This document shows positions 26,339 through 36,987 of a stretch of 64,000 nt of DNA, piece after piece. A model generated the notes under the pieces. The model searched no databases and was not told the DNA's origin. It was given only the letters and a program-made list of their open reading frames with translations. The stretch spans positions 62,001 to 126,000 of the forward strand of contig NZ_JAJAUZ010000004.1 in NCBI RefSeq assembly GCF_020532645.1, read 5' to 3'. Position 1 is the stretch's first letter; each line of letters begins with the position of its first letter. The position numbers and the translations under genes were made by a program. The stretch is from Streptomyces bambusae (GTDB lineage Bacteria > Actinomycetota > Actinomycetes > Streptomycetales > Streptomycetaceae).

Positions 26339-27007
26339 ATGGCCACAGGGTGGGAGTTACGCACAGCACGCGTCGCGGTGTTCACCGCGGTCTGCGTGCT
26401 CCTCACCACGCTCGGACACGTCATGATGTCCGGCCACACCGTGCCCTGGTGGGTGCCCGCCGCCGGCGCGGCCGCCCTCGGCGGACCCGCCTGGCTCCTC
26501 GCGGCCCGGGAACGGCGCCGCACCGAAGTCCTCGTGTTCGCCATGGCTGCACAGGGGCTGCTGCACACCGCGTTCTCCCTGGTCCCGCAGCCTGCCGGCA
26601 CCGGGGCGGCCCCGGCGCCGACGGCGGGCGCATCCGGGGCCGGCCACCTCTCGATGCACCACCCGCCCGCCCCGCACCCGCCCGCGGGCACCCCGCCCGG
26701 CGGCCCCGAGGCCATGGACCACCTCGCCGCCGGCGGCACCCGGATGCTCGCCCTCCACCTGCTCGCCGCCCTCCTCTGCGCCTGGTGGCTCGCCTGCGGC
26801 GAGAGCGCCGCCTTCCGGATCCTGCGGGCCGTCGGCACCCGGCTGGCCGCCCCCTTCCGGCGGCCGCCGCACCCGCCCGCGCCCCTGGTCCCGCACCGCC
26901 CCCGCGTCCGGCACGGCCGCCCGGCACCCGCCCGGCCGCTGCGCCGCCTGCTGCTCTCCAGCGCCCTCACCTTCCGGGGTCCGCCCGTGGGGCACGCCGC
27001 CGGCTGA
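26339..27007 (+). CDS. His-rich integral membrane protein
   Basis: A 222-residue protein with about four membrane segments (residues 10-30, 38-55, 64-82 and 140-160) and a His/Pro-rich loop between the third and fourth ([16 protein letters not shown], then MDHLAAGG). The C-terminal 60 residues are Arg/Pro-rich and probably cytosolic. I recognise no family. The His/Met cluster suggests transition-metal (copper-like) binding. It precedes an ECF sigma factor gene by 176 bases on the same strand, so it may supply sensing or anti-sigma input. ATG at 26339. Confidence 0.8.
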   Translation: MATGWELRTARVAVFTAVCVLLTTLGHVMMSGHTVPWWVPAAGAAALGGPAWLLAARERRRTEVLVFAMAAQGLLHTAFSLVPQPAGTGAAPAPTAGASGAGHLSMHHPPAPHPPAGTPPGGPEAMDHLAAGGTRMLALHLLAALLCAWWLACGESAAFRILRAVGTRLAAPFRRPPHPPAPLVPHRPRVRHGRPAPARPLRRLLLSSALTFRGPPVGHAAG

Positions 27008-27183
27008 CCGCCGACGGCAGGCTCCCCGGCGCCGCAACGCCGGGCGAACCGGCCCGCCCCCGCACCTCCGCCCGGCCCGCCGGGACCGGCGCGGCGGGCG
27101 CCGCCGCAGACCTCACCGGACCGCCGCACCGCCCTTCGGCATGCGCCCGTCCGGATCCGGAACTCCGCGAAGGACCTCAGGCG

Positions 27184-27876
27184 ATGACCCCTGCCCTGCT
27201 CACCTCCCGGCCGGCCCCGGCCGCGCTCCTCCCGCAGCCCGCCCCGGCCACCACCGGCCGGGCCGGCCGCACCTCCGCCGCTGCTTCCCGTACCGCCACC
27301 GCCCCTGCGGCGACGGCCCGCCCCGCCGACGAGGACGCCACCCGCTGGGCGATGGCCGCGCGGACCGGTGACCCCGAAGCCGTCGAGCAGTTCGTCCGGG
27401 CGCTCCAGCGCGACGTGCGCCGCTACGTCGCCTACCTCAGCGCCGACCCGCAGGCCGCGGACGACCTCACCCAGGAGACGTTCCTGCGGGCCCTCGGCAG
27501 CCTGCACCGGTTCGAGGGCCGCTCCTCGGCCCGCACCTGGCTGCTCTCCATCGCCCGCCGCACCGTGGTGGACAGCATCCGACACGTCGCGGCCCGGCCC
27601 CGGCTCGCCGACACCGACGACTGGCAGTCCGCCGCCGAACGGGCCCAGGCCCGCGGCCTGCCCGGCTTCGAGGACGGCGTGGCCCTCGCCGAACTCCTCG
27701 GCCGGCTCCCCGACGAGCGCCGCGAAGCGTTCGTCCTCACCCAGCTGGTGGGGCTGCCGTACGCGGAGGCGGCGGAGGTCGCCCGATGTCCCGTCGGCAC
27801 CGTCCGCTCCCGCGTCGCCCGCGCCCGCACCGCCCTGGTCGCCCTGCTGCGGGACGCCGAGACCGCAGCCTGCTGA
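27184..27876 (+). CDS. ECF sigma-70 family sigma factor
   Basis: A 230-residue ECF sigma factor. Region 2 is [57 protein letters not shown] and region 4 is [45 protein letters not shown]. An Ala/Thr-rich N-terminal extension of about 45 residues precedes the sigma domain. ATG at 27184 follows a GGACC-type weak site. No anti-sigma gene follows; the His-rich membrane protein upstream is the only candidate partner. Confidence 0.93.
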   Translation: MTPALLTSRPAPAALLPQPAPATTGRAGRTSAAASRTATAPAATARPADEDATRWAMAARTGDPEAVEQFVRALQRDVRRYVAYLSADPQAADDLTQETFLRALGSLHRFEGRSSARTWLLSIARRTVVDSIRHVAARPRLADTDDWQSAAERAQARGLPGFEDGVALAELLGRLPDERREAFVLTQLVGLPYAEAAEVARCPVGTVRSRVARARTALVALLRDAETAAC

Positions 27877-27895
27877 CGGTCCGGCCGCACGCGAA

Positions 27896-27927
27896 GGAGC
27901 CGGGGGCGGTCACACGCCCCCGGCTCC
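27896..27927. terminator. bidirectional hairpin between sigma gene and meaB
   Basis: Arms GGAGCCGGGGGCG and CGCCCCCGGCTCC are perfect 13-base complements with loop GTCACA, lying between two convergent genes. Confidence 0.88.
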
Positions 27928-27957
27928 TCGTACTCCCTGCCCGCCCCCGGCGGCCGC

Positions 27958-28953
27958 TCAGCCGCCCGATCCGCCGCGGAACGCCGCGAGGATCCGGTCC
28001 GCGGCCAGAGTGGCCGTCAGTTCCCCGTCCCTGACGCGCTGTTCGAGCCCGGGCGCGACCTCGCGCACCGCCGGATCCGACCGCAGCCGCTCCAGCAGCT
28101 CCTCGCGGACCATCGACCAGGTCCACTCGATCTGCTGCTCCCGCCGCTTCGCCGCCAGCCGGCCCGTCGAGTCCAGCACCGCACGGTGCTGCTCCAGCCG
28201 CTCCCAGACCACGTCCAGGCCGGCCGACTCGCGGGCGCTGCACGTCAGCACCGGCGGCGTCCACGAGGAGTCCGCCGGGTGCATCAGACGCAGCGCGCCC
28301 GACAGTTCCCGCGCGGCCGTCCGCGCCTCCCGCTCGTGCGGGCCGTCCGCCTTGTTGACCGCCAGCACGTCCGCCAGCTCCAGCACGCCCTTCTTGATGC
28401 CCTGGAGCTGGTCGCCGGTCCGCGCCAGCGACAGCAGCAGGAAGGAGTCGACCATGCCGGCGACCGTGGTCTCCGACTGGCCGACACCGACCGTCTCGAC
28501 CAGCACCACGTCGTACCCGGCGGCCTCCATCACCACCATCGACTCGCGGGTGGCCTTGGCGACCCCGCCCAGCGTGCCCGCCGACGGCGACGGCCGCACG
28601 AACGCGGCCGGGTCCACCGACAGGCGCTCCATCCGGGTCTTGTCACCCAGGATGGAACCGCCCGTACGGGTCGACGACGGGTCGACGGCCAGCACCGCCA
28701 CCCGGTGCCCCAGCCCGGTCAGCAGCGTGCCGAACGCGTCGATGAACGTGGACTTGCCCACGCCCGGCACCCCGCTGATGCCGATCCGGCGCGCGCGGCC
28801 CGAATGCGGCAGCAGCTCCGTCAGCAACTGCTGGGCCAGCAGCCGGTGATCGGGGCGGGTGGACTCGACGAGCGTGATGGCGCGCGCAATGTGCGCCCGC
28901 TTCCCGTCGAGCACCCCCTTCACATACGTGTCGAGATCGATCCTCGGTGGCAT
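27958..28953 (-). CDS. meaB: methylmalonyl-CoA mutase-associated GTPase MeaB
   Basis: A 331-residue G3E-family GTPase. P-loop ISGVPGVGKSTFIDAFG, 'AVDPSSTRTGGSILGDKTRM' and 'VETVGVGQSE' are diagnostic of MeaB/ArgK; the NKxD motif is VNKADG. It gates cofactor loading and protects the adenosylcobalamin-dependent mutase. The gene is last in mutA-mutB-meaB, 17 bases after mutB. ATG at 28953. Confidence 0.96.
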   Translation of the reverse strand: MPPRIDLDTYVKGVLDGKRAHIARAITLVESTRPDHRLLAQQLLTELLPHSGRARRIGISGVPGVGKSTFIDAFGTLLTGLGHRVAVLAVDPSSTRTGGSILGDKTRMERLSVDPAAFVRPSPSAGTLGGVAKATRESMVVMEAAGYDVVLVETVGVGQSETTVAGMVDSFLLLSLARTGDQLQGIKKGVLELADVLAVNKADGPHEREARTAARELSGALRLMHPADSSWTPPVLTCSARESAGLDVVWERLEQHRAVLDSTGRLAAKRREQQIEWTWSMVREELLERLRSDPAVREVAPGLEQRVRDGELTATLAADRILAAFRGGSGG

Positions 28954-28970
28954 CGCCGACCCCGCCCCGC

Positions 28971-31169
28971 CTAGAGCTCGTGGCCCAGATCCGCGGCCAG
29001 CCGCGTCACCAGGTCGTAGGCGGCGTCCGGGATCACGGTGCCGGGCGGGAACACCGCCGTCGCGCCCATCTCCAGCAGCGTCGGCACGTCCTGCGGCGGG
29101 ATCACCCCACCCACGACGATCATGATGTCCTCGCGGCCCTCCTCCGCCAGCTGCTCGCGCAGCGCCGGGACGAGGGTCAGGTGGCCGGCCGCCAGCGACG
29201 ACACGCCCACGACGTGGACGTCCGCCTCGACGGCCTGGCGGGCCACCTCCGCCGGGGTCTGGAACAGCGGGCCGACGTCCACGTCGAAGCCCAGGTCCGC
29301 GAAGGCCGTCGAGATCACCTTCTGGCCGCGGTCGTGCCCGTCCTGGCCCATCTTCGCGACCAGGATGCGCGGCCGGCGGCCCTCCGCCTCCTCGAACCGG
29401 TTGACCAGCGCGCGGGTGCGCTCCACGGACGGGGACTCTCCTGCCTCGTTGCGGTACACGCCGGAGATGGTACGGATCTGACTCGCGTGCCGCCCGTACA
29501 CCTTCTCCAGGGCGTCCGAGATCTCGCCGACCGTCGCCATCGCCCGGGCCGCGTCCACGGCCAGCGCCAGCAGGTTGCCCTCCAGGCCCGGGCCCGAACC
29601 CCGCTCCGCGGCGTTCGTCAGCTTCTGCAGCGCGTCCTGGCAGCGGGTCTCGTCGCGCTCCTCGCGCAGCCGCTTCAGCTTCGCGATCTGCTGGGCCCGC
29701 ACCGACGAGTTGTCGACCTTCAGGACGTCGATCTGCTCGTCGCTGTCCACCCGGTACTTGTTGACGCCGATCACCGGCTGGCGGCCCGAGTCGATCCGCG
29801 CCTGGGTACGGGCCGCGGCCTCCTCCACGCGCAGCTTCGGAATGCCCGCGTCGATGGCCTGCGCCATGCCGCCGGCCGCCTCGACCTCCTCGATGTGCTG
29901 CCACGCCTTGCGCGCCAGGTCGTACGTCAGCTTCTCGACGTACGCGCTGCCGCCCCACGGGTCGATGACCCGGCAGGTGCCCGACTCCTGCTGGATGAGC
30001 AGCTGGGTGTTGCGGGCGATCCGCGCGGAGAAGTCCGTCGGCAGGGCCAGCGCCTCGTCGAGCGCGTTCGTGTGCAGTGACTGGGTGTGCCCCTGGGTCG
30101 CCGCCATCGCCTCGACACAGGTGCGCGTCACGTTGTTGAAGACGTCCTGCGCTGTCAGCGACCAGCCGGAAGTCTGCGAATGCGTGCGCAGCGAAAGGGA
30201 CTTGGGGTTCTGCGGGTCGAACTGCCGGACCAGCTTGGCCCACAGCAGACGGGCCGCACGCAGCTTGGCGACCTCCATGAAGAAGTTCATGCCGATCGCC
30301 CAGAAGAACGACAGCCGCGGCGCGAACGCGTCCACGTCCAGCCCCGCCCCCCGGCCCGCCCGCAGGTACTCCACGCCGTCCGCGAGGGTGTACGCCAGCT
30401 CCAGGTCGGCCGTCGCCCCCGCCTCCTGGATGTGGTACCCGGAGATCGAGATGGAGTTGTAGCGCGGCATCTTCTGCGAGGTGTACGCGAAGATGTCGGA
30501 GATGATCCGCATCGAGGGCTTCGGCGGATAGATGTAGGTGTTGCGGACCATGAACTCCTTGAGGATGTCGTTCTGGATGGTCCCCGCCAACTGCTCAGGA
30601 GCCACCCCCTGTTCCTCGGCCGCGACGATGTACAGCGCCAGCACGGGCAGCACCGCGCCGTTCATCGTCATCGACACCGTCATCTTGTCCAGCGGGATCC
30701 CGTCGAACAGCTGACGCATGTCGTAGATGGAGTCGATGGCCACGCCCGCCATGCCGACGTCACCGGTCACCCGCGGGTGATCGCTGTCGTAGCCGCGGTG
30801 CGTCGGCAGGTCGAAGGCGACCGACAGGCCCTTCTGGCCCGCCGCGAGGTTGCGGCGGTAGAAGGCGTTGGACTCCTCGGCGGTGGAGAAACCCGCGTAC
30901 TGGCGGATCGTCCACGGCTGGTTCACGTACATCGTCGGGTACGGACCGCGCAGGTACGGGGCCGCACCCGGGTACGTCGCCAGGAAGTCCAGGCCCTCCA
31001 GGTCGCGCCCGGTGTACAGCGGCTTCACGCCGATGCCCTCGGGGGTCTCCCACAGCAGGTCGTCGGTGGCCGACCCGGTGGCCTCCTTCACCGCGGCGCG
31101 CCACAGTTCCTCGGAACCCGCCGCGGCGGGCGAGCCCAGGTCGATACCGGAGAAGTCGGGGATCCGCAT
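28971..31169 (-). CDS. mutB: methylmalonyl-CoA mutase, large subunit
   Basis: A 732-residue catalytic subunit converting (R)-methylmalonyl-CoA and succinyl-CoA, feeding polyketide extender and propionate pools. The TIM-barrel part has [51 protein letters not shown], and the C-terminal cobalamin domain carries the base-off motif in [34 protein letters not shown] (DxHxxG). The ATG at 31169 overlaps the mutA stop by one base; a GTG one codon earlier is also possible. I see no cobalamin riboswitch upstream of the operon. Confidence 0.97.
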   Translation of the reverse strand: MRIPDFSGIDLGSPAAAGSEELWRAAVKEATGSATDDLLWETPEGIGVKPLYTGRDLEGLDFLATYPGAAPYLRGPYPTMYVNQPWTIRQYAGFSTAEESNAFYRRNLAAGQKGLSVAFDLPTHRGYDSDHPRVTGDVGMAGVAIDSIYDMRQLFDGIPLDKMTVSMTMNGAVLPVLALYIVAAEEQGVAPEQLAGTIQNDILKEFMVRNTYIYPPKPSMRIISDIFAYTSQKMPRYNSISISGYHIQEAGATADLELAYTLADGVEYLRAGRGAGLDVDAFAPRLSFFWAIGMNFFMEVAKLRAARLLWAKLVRQFDPQNPKSLSLRTHSQTSGWSLTAQDVFNNVTRTCVEAMAATQGHTQSLHTNALDEALALPTDFSARIARNTQLLIQQESGTCRVIDPWGGSAYVEKLTYDLARKAWQHIEEVEAAGGMAQAIDAGIPKLRVEEAAARTQARIDSGRQPVIGVNKYRVDSDEQIDVLKVDNSSVRAQQIAKLKRLREERDETRCQDALQKLTNAAERGSGPGLEGNLLALAVDAARAMATVGEISDALEKVYGRHASQIRTISGVYRNEAGESPSVERTRALVNRFEEAEGRRPRILVAKMGQDGHDRGQKVISTAFADLGFDVDVGPLFQTPAEVARQAVEADVHVVGVSSLAAGHLTLVPALREQLAEEGREDIMIVVGGVIPPQDVPTLLEMGATAVFPPGTVIPDAAYDLVTRLAADLGHEL

Positions 31170-33022
31170 CACGCCACTCCCATGCGGTCGAGGACGGAGG
31201 TCAGCACGGCCACGGCGTCACAGCCCGCGAACACGTAGGCGTCGACCGCATCGGCGGCCGTGCCCGGCTTCCCGGCGAGGAACACCGTCTCGGCGCCCGC
31301 CGAGCGCAGTGCCGCCGCCACGCCCTCGGCCTGCTCGTCGTACAGCTTGTCGCTGGAGACCAGGCACGCGATCGAGGCACCGCTCGCGGCGAACGCGGCC
31401 GCCGCGGAACCGGCGTCCACGGACACCGGATCGTGCACCGGCTCGATGCCGCCGGCCTGGAACAGGTTCGAGGCGAACGTGGCCCGCGCGGTGTGCGCGG
31501 CCGCCGACCCGAGGGCCGCCAGGAAGATCCGCGGCCGGGACCCGGTCGCTGCGAGGTGCGCGTCGGAACGGGCCCGCAGCGCCTCGTACGCCTCGTCGCG
31601 GCGCACCTGCGGCAGGCCGCCGGACGGCGCCGCCGGTGCGGGCTCCCGCTCGACCGGCTTCTCGGCCAGGTTGGGGAACTCGCTGACGCCCGTGATGGGT
31701 TCGCGGCGCTTGGCGAGCTTCTTCGACCGCTCCGCCCAGGTGGCGGCGAGCCGCTCGCCCACCAGACCGCTGTCCAGCGCGGCGGCGACCCCGCCGGCCT
31801 GCTCGACGGTCTGGAAGAACTCCCAGGCGGCGTGCGCCAGTTCGTCCGTGAGCCGCTCCACGTACCAGGAGCCGCCCGCCGGGTCGATGACCCGGGCCAG
31901 GTGCGACTCCTCCAGCAGGATGGTCGACGTGTTGCGGGCGATCCGGCGCGAGAACGGGTCGGACAGGCCGAGCTCGTGGTCGAAGGGCAGCACGGTCACC
32001 GAGTCGGCGCCGCCGACACCCGCCGCGAGGGTGGCCACGGTGGTCCGCAGCATGTTCACCCACGGGTCGCGGCGCGTCATCATCACCGCGGACGTCACCA
32101 CGTGCTGCCGCTGTGCCCCGGCCTCCGGCGCACCGCAGGCCTCCGCCACGCGCGACCACAGCCGGCGGGCCGCCCGCAGCTTGGCGATCGTCAGGAACTG
32201 GTCGGCGCTCGCCGCGTACCGGAACTCCAGCTGTCCGCACGCCTCTTCGAGGCTCAGGCCGCCGTCGGTCAGCGCACGGAGGTACGCCACACCGGTCGCC
32301 AGGGACAGGCCCAGCTCCTGCGCGGCGCTGCCGCCCGCCTCGTGGTACGGGAGCGCGTCGACGGCCAGGGCGCGGATGCCCGGCCAGTCGCCGGCGCAGT
32401 CCCGGGCGAGGGCGACCGCGTCCGTCAGGCCGGCGGTCTCACCGGTCCGGGCCTGATGGCCCAGCGGGTCGGCGCCGAGCACCGCACGGGCCGCCGCGGG
32501 TGCCACGCCGCGCGCACCGTAGAGGCGCAGCAGTTCCCGGGCCGCGGCCGCGGTGTCCGGGCCGGCGTCGAGGACCACCGGCGCGAGGTCGAGGTAGACC
32601 CCGTCCAGGGCCCGCTCCAGACCTTCCACCGGGATGCCGGCCCGGCCGACGGCCAGCCACAGCGAGGTGACCCCGTTCTCCAGGTCGGCCAGTGCGGCCT
32701 CGTTGATCCGGGCCGGGTCGGAGCCGGCCAGCCGCTGGCGTACGTCCCAGCCGGCGGCGGCACCTCCCTCGGCCCGGCCACCCCGTACGAACGGGGCGAA
32801 ACCGGGATAACCCGCTTCGGGCGCGGAGTTCCGCGCGGTGTACAGGGGCCGGGTGCTGAGCCCGTCCTCGAGCGATGTGGACAAAGCCTCCTCGGCGGCC
32901 TCGCCGGAAGCTTCCTTGCCCGACTTTCGCAGGACGCCTTCAACCAGGCGTTGCCACTGCTCATGCGTCGCATCAGGGAACTCGGCGGCCAGCGAAAGCC
33001 CGTCGTCAGGCAGGACCGTCAT
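31169..33022 (-). CDS. mutA: methylmalonyl-CoA mutase, small subunit
   Basis: A 617-residue structural subunit homologous to mutB but without the DxHxxG cobalamin motif: the C-terminal Rossmann domain reads [32 protein letters not shown]. Barrel landmarks include [30 protein letters not shown] and [31 protein letters not shown]. First gene of the operon, ATG at 33022. Confidence 0.96.
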   Translation of the reverse strand: MTVLPDDGLSLAAEFPDATHEQWQRLVEGVLRKSGKEASGEAAEEALSTSLEDGLSTRPLYTARNSAPEAGYPGFAPFVRGGRAEGGAAAGWDVRQRLAGSDPARINEAALADLENGVTSLWLAVGRAGIPVEGLERALDGVYLDLAPVVLDAGPDTAAAARELLRLYGARGVAPAAARAVLGADPLGHQARTGETAGLTDAVALARDCAGDWPGIRALAVDALPYHEAGGSAAQELGLSLATGVAYLRALTDGGLSLEEACGQLEFRYAASADQFLTIAKLRAARRLWSRVAEACGAPEAGAQRQHVVTSAVMMTRRDPWVNMLRTTVATLAAGVGGADSVTVLPFDHELGLSDPFSRRIARNTSTILLEESHLARVIDPAGGSWYVERLTDELAHAAWEFFQTVEQAGGVAAALDSGLVGERLAATWAERSKKLAKRREPITGVSEFPNLAEKPVEREPAPAAPSGGLPQVRRDEAYEALRARSDAHLAATGSRPRIFLAALGSAAAHTARATFASNLFQAGGIEPVHDPVSVDAGSAAAAFAASGASIACLVSSDKLYDEQAEGVAAALRSAGAETVFLAGKPGTAADAVDAYVFAGCDAVAVLTSVLDRMGVA

Positions 33023-33256
33023 GGCTCCGACTGTAGGGCAGCGCCCTCAAGGCTCAGCAGAGCCGACCGGTGTGACCTTGACCTCTCCGTCCGTGTGCGC
33101 GGGAACCCGGGGGGTAGCGGCGCCGACGCGGCCGTCCGCGGGCGGACCGGATCCGTCCGCAGCGCGCCGCCGCGACACGGCCGCCCGGGGGTGCCAGGGT
33201 GCATCGGGTGACGGGCGCGTCGCGGCCGGTGCGGGGCGCGGGAAGGGCGGGGCGGC

Positions 33257-34324
33257 ATGGAGCTCACCAGTACGGGGTTCTTCGCCCTGCTCATCGCCCT
33301 CACCGTGCTCGCCGTGGCGGCGACGCTGGTGCTCTGGGGCAGCCTCCCCGGCCCCGGCTGGGTCCGCTGGCCGGTGCGTCTGCTGATGATCCTGCTCTGC
33401 CAGCTGACGGCCATCGCCACCGTCGCCACCTGGATGAACAACAGCTACGGCCTCTACGCCTCGTGGAGCGACCTGCTCGGCACCGAGGACGCCGGCACCC
33501 TCGGTCCGATGACCGGCCCGCCGGTCGGCCGTGCGAAGTTCGCCGACAGCGGCAACGGGGTGCTCACCACGTCCTTCCGCGGCACCCACTCCAAGCTCGC
33601 CGGGCAGGTCCTCGTCTGGACGCCGCCCGAGTACCGGGCGGCCGGTGCGGAGAAGACCCGCTTCCCCGTGCTGCTGCTCCTGCACGGCGTACCGGGTGCC
33701 CCGCAGGGCTGGCTGGACGCCGGCGGGATGCCCGACGCGTTCGCGGAGTACGCGGCGCAGGGGCGGACCCACCCGTTCGTCCTCGTCATGCCGGTCGTCG
33801 ACCCCGGCGGCGTCGACACCGACTGCAGCGACACCCCGCAGCGCAAGGTGGCCACCTGGCTGGCCCGGGACGTCCCCGACCTGGTCGCCCGCCATTTCCG
33901 CACCCTGCCCGGGCCCCGCGCCTGGGGTCTGATGGGCTTCTCCACGGGCGGGTTCTGCGCGGCCAAGCTGCCGCTCCAGTACCCGCGGGTGTTCGGGGCG
34001 GGCGTCGCCCTCGACCCCGATCCGCTGACCGGCGACCCCGACGTGCTGCCCGATGCCCGGCTGCGGGAACGCAACAGCCCGCTGTGGCTGGTCCGGCACG
34101 CGCGGCCGGCTCCGGACGTGGCGCTCTTCCTCGCCACCTCCCGGCAGGACCGGCTGAGCCCGCCCCGGTTCATCGAGGAGTTCGCCCGGGCGGCCGCGGG
34201 CACCGGCGTCACCGTCAGGACCCTGGTGCTGCCGACCGGCGGCCACAACTTCGACACCTGGCAGCGGATGTACCCCGAGGTCATCCCCTGGCTCGGTGAC
34301 CGGCTGGACGCCCCGAAGCGCTGA
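33257..34324 (+). CDS. membrane-anchored alpha/beta hydrolase (esterase D/antigen 85-like)
   Basis: A 355-residue protein with two N-terminal membrane helices (residues 6-28 and 38-60) followed by an extracytoplasmic alpha/beta hydrolase domain. Catalytic features are HGVPGAPQGW (oxyanion), GLMGFSTGGFCAAKLPLQYP (nucleophile Ser), the Asp in TSRQDRLSPP and His in PTGGHNFDTW. The closest recognisable group is the putative-esterase family that includes antigen 85 proteins. ATG at 33257 with GGGAAGGGCGG upstream. The natural substrate is unknown; a cell-envelope acyl ester is plausible. Confidence 0.87.
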   Translation: MELTSTGFFALLIALTVLAVAATLVLWGSLPGPGWVRWPVRLLMILLCQLTAIATVATWMNNSYGLYASWSDLLGTEDAGTLGPMTGPPVGRAKFADSGNGVLTTSFRGTHSKLAGQVLVWTPPEYRAAGAEKTRFPVLLLLHGVPGAPQGWLDAGGMPDAFAEYAAQGRTHPFVLVMPVVDPGGVDTDCSDTPQRKVATWLARDVPDLVARHFRTLPGPRAWGLMGFSTGGFCAAKLPLQYPRVFGAGVALDPDPLTGDPDVLPDARLRERNSPLWLVRHARPAPDVALFLATSRQDRLSPPRFIEEFARAAAGTGVTVRTLVLPTGGHNFDTWQRMYPEVIPWLGDRLDAPKR

Positions 34325-34377
34325 CCGGGCGGCGGGGGAGCTTCCGCTTCGGCGCCGCGGGAGGTTCGGACCCCGGC

Positions 34378-34401
34378 CCACCCGATCGTTCGGTCGGGTG
34401 G
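34378..34401 (+). terminator. hairpin after the esterase gene
   Basis: Arms CCACCCGA and TCGGGTGG around an 8-base spacer that itself contains TCG-TTCGG. It lies 54 bases after the stop. Confidence 0.6.
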
Positions 34402-34910
34402 CAGAATGCTTCACCGTATCCCTACAGATCCGGACACGGGCCGCACACCGGGGTTGCACGCCGACCCGCCCCGGCCCCCGGGAACCCCGGATTCCCCGCG
34501 GCCCCCCGGCCCCACCGCCTGGGACGCAACCTTGCTGGTCAGCGGGCAAGTTGGAGGCGCGGGCGGGACGGGCCGGTGAGGGAAACAGGGGCGTAACAGG
34601 GGCCGGACAAGGGTTTTCCCTGTATCGGGTTCATGTGGGGTTTGCCTACTGTCTGCCCACCGGCGATCTGATCCGGCCGAACGGCCCTCCCGCCAACCCC
34701 ACATGGCAGGAAGCCGTCCGAACCGGCCGATTCCGGTACTGCCGTTGCCCCCGCCTCGCAGAAGCGGCCGGGGCAGCGCGACGCGCAGCGGTGTCCGAAG
34801 CCGGCTGGAGCGAGCCCGCTCCGGACGCCGCAGCGCGTCGTACACCTCCCACACCGCACCAACCCCGGCCGCCTCCGGCCCGTTCGGATACGGCCTTGAA
34901 AGGGAAGAAC
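34402..34910. other. gene-free leader region upstream of the S8 protease
   Basis: About 500 bases without a convincing gene. The part at 34590-34680 is less GC-rich (GGGTTTTCCCTGTATCGGGTTC, split here only by description; then TTGCCTACTGTC) and is the best place for the protease promoter. ACAGGG...CCCTGT forms a short dyad there. The long transcribed leader that this implies is unusual but I see no riboswitch fold. Confidence 0.5.
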
Positions 34911-36719
<1,809 letters not shown>

Positions 36720-36730
36720 TGATCGGGGGG

Positions 36731-36759
36731 CCGGCCGGGTCCACCACGGACCCGGCCGG
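36731..36759 (+). terminator. terminator after S8 protease
   Basis: Perfect 12-base arms CCGGCCGGGTCC and GGACCCGGCCGG around ACCAC, beginning 11 bases after the stop codon. Confidence 0.85.
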
Positions 36760-36833
36760 ATTCCGAACCCGGTTCCGGAAGCGGCACGGCCTCCTCCGGA
36801 ACCGGAATTAGTACAGACCAAAGAGACCCGCAA

Positions 36834-36864
36834 GACCTGCCGGTACCCCACAAACCGGCAGGTC
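36834..36864. terminator. second hairpin downstream of S8 protease
   Basis: Arms GACCTGCCGGT and ACCGGCAGGTC around a 9-base loop; an alternative pairing uses CCCCACA with TGTGGGG just beyond, followed by TTT. The two overlapping pairings could form mutually exclusive structures. Confidence 0.7.
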
Positions 36865-36987
36865 CTGTGGGGTTTCCGGCTGCCCGGACTGATTTCTGCG
36901 TCACAATCCGGAGCCGCCGCCCGGCCAACCTCGTATCCTCAGCGCTCACAGGACAGGCCCAGGACAGCGAGAGGCGGGTGACTGTGC

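Noticed and set aside
33023-33256. Cobalamin riboswitch upstream of mutA
   Set aside because: The B12-box consensus and the expected stem arrangement are not visible in this 234-base gap.
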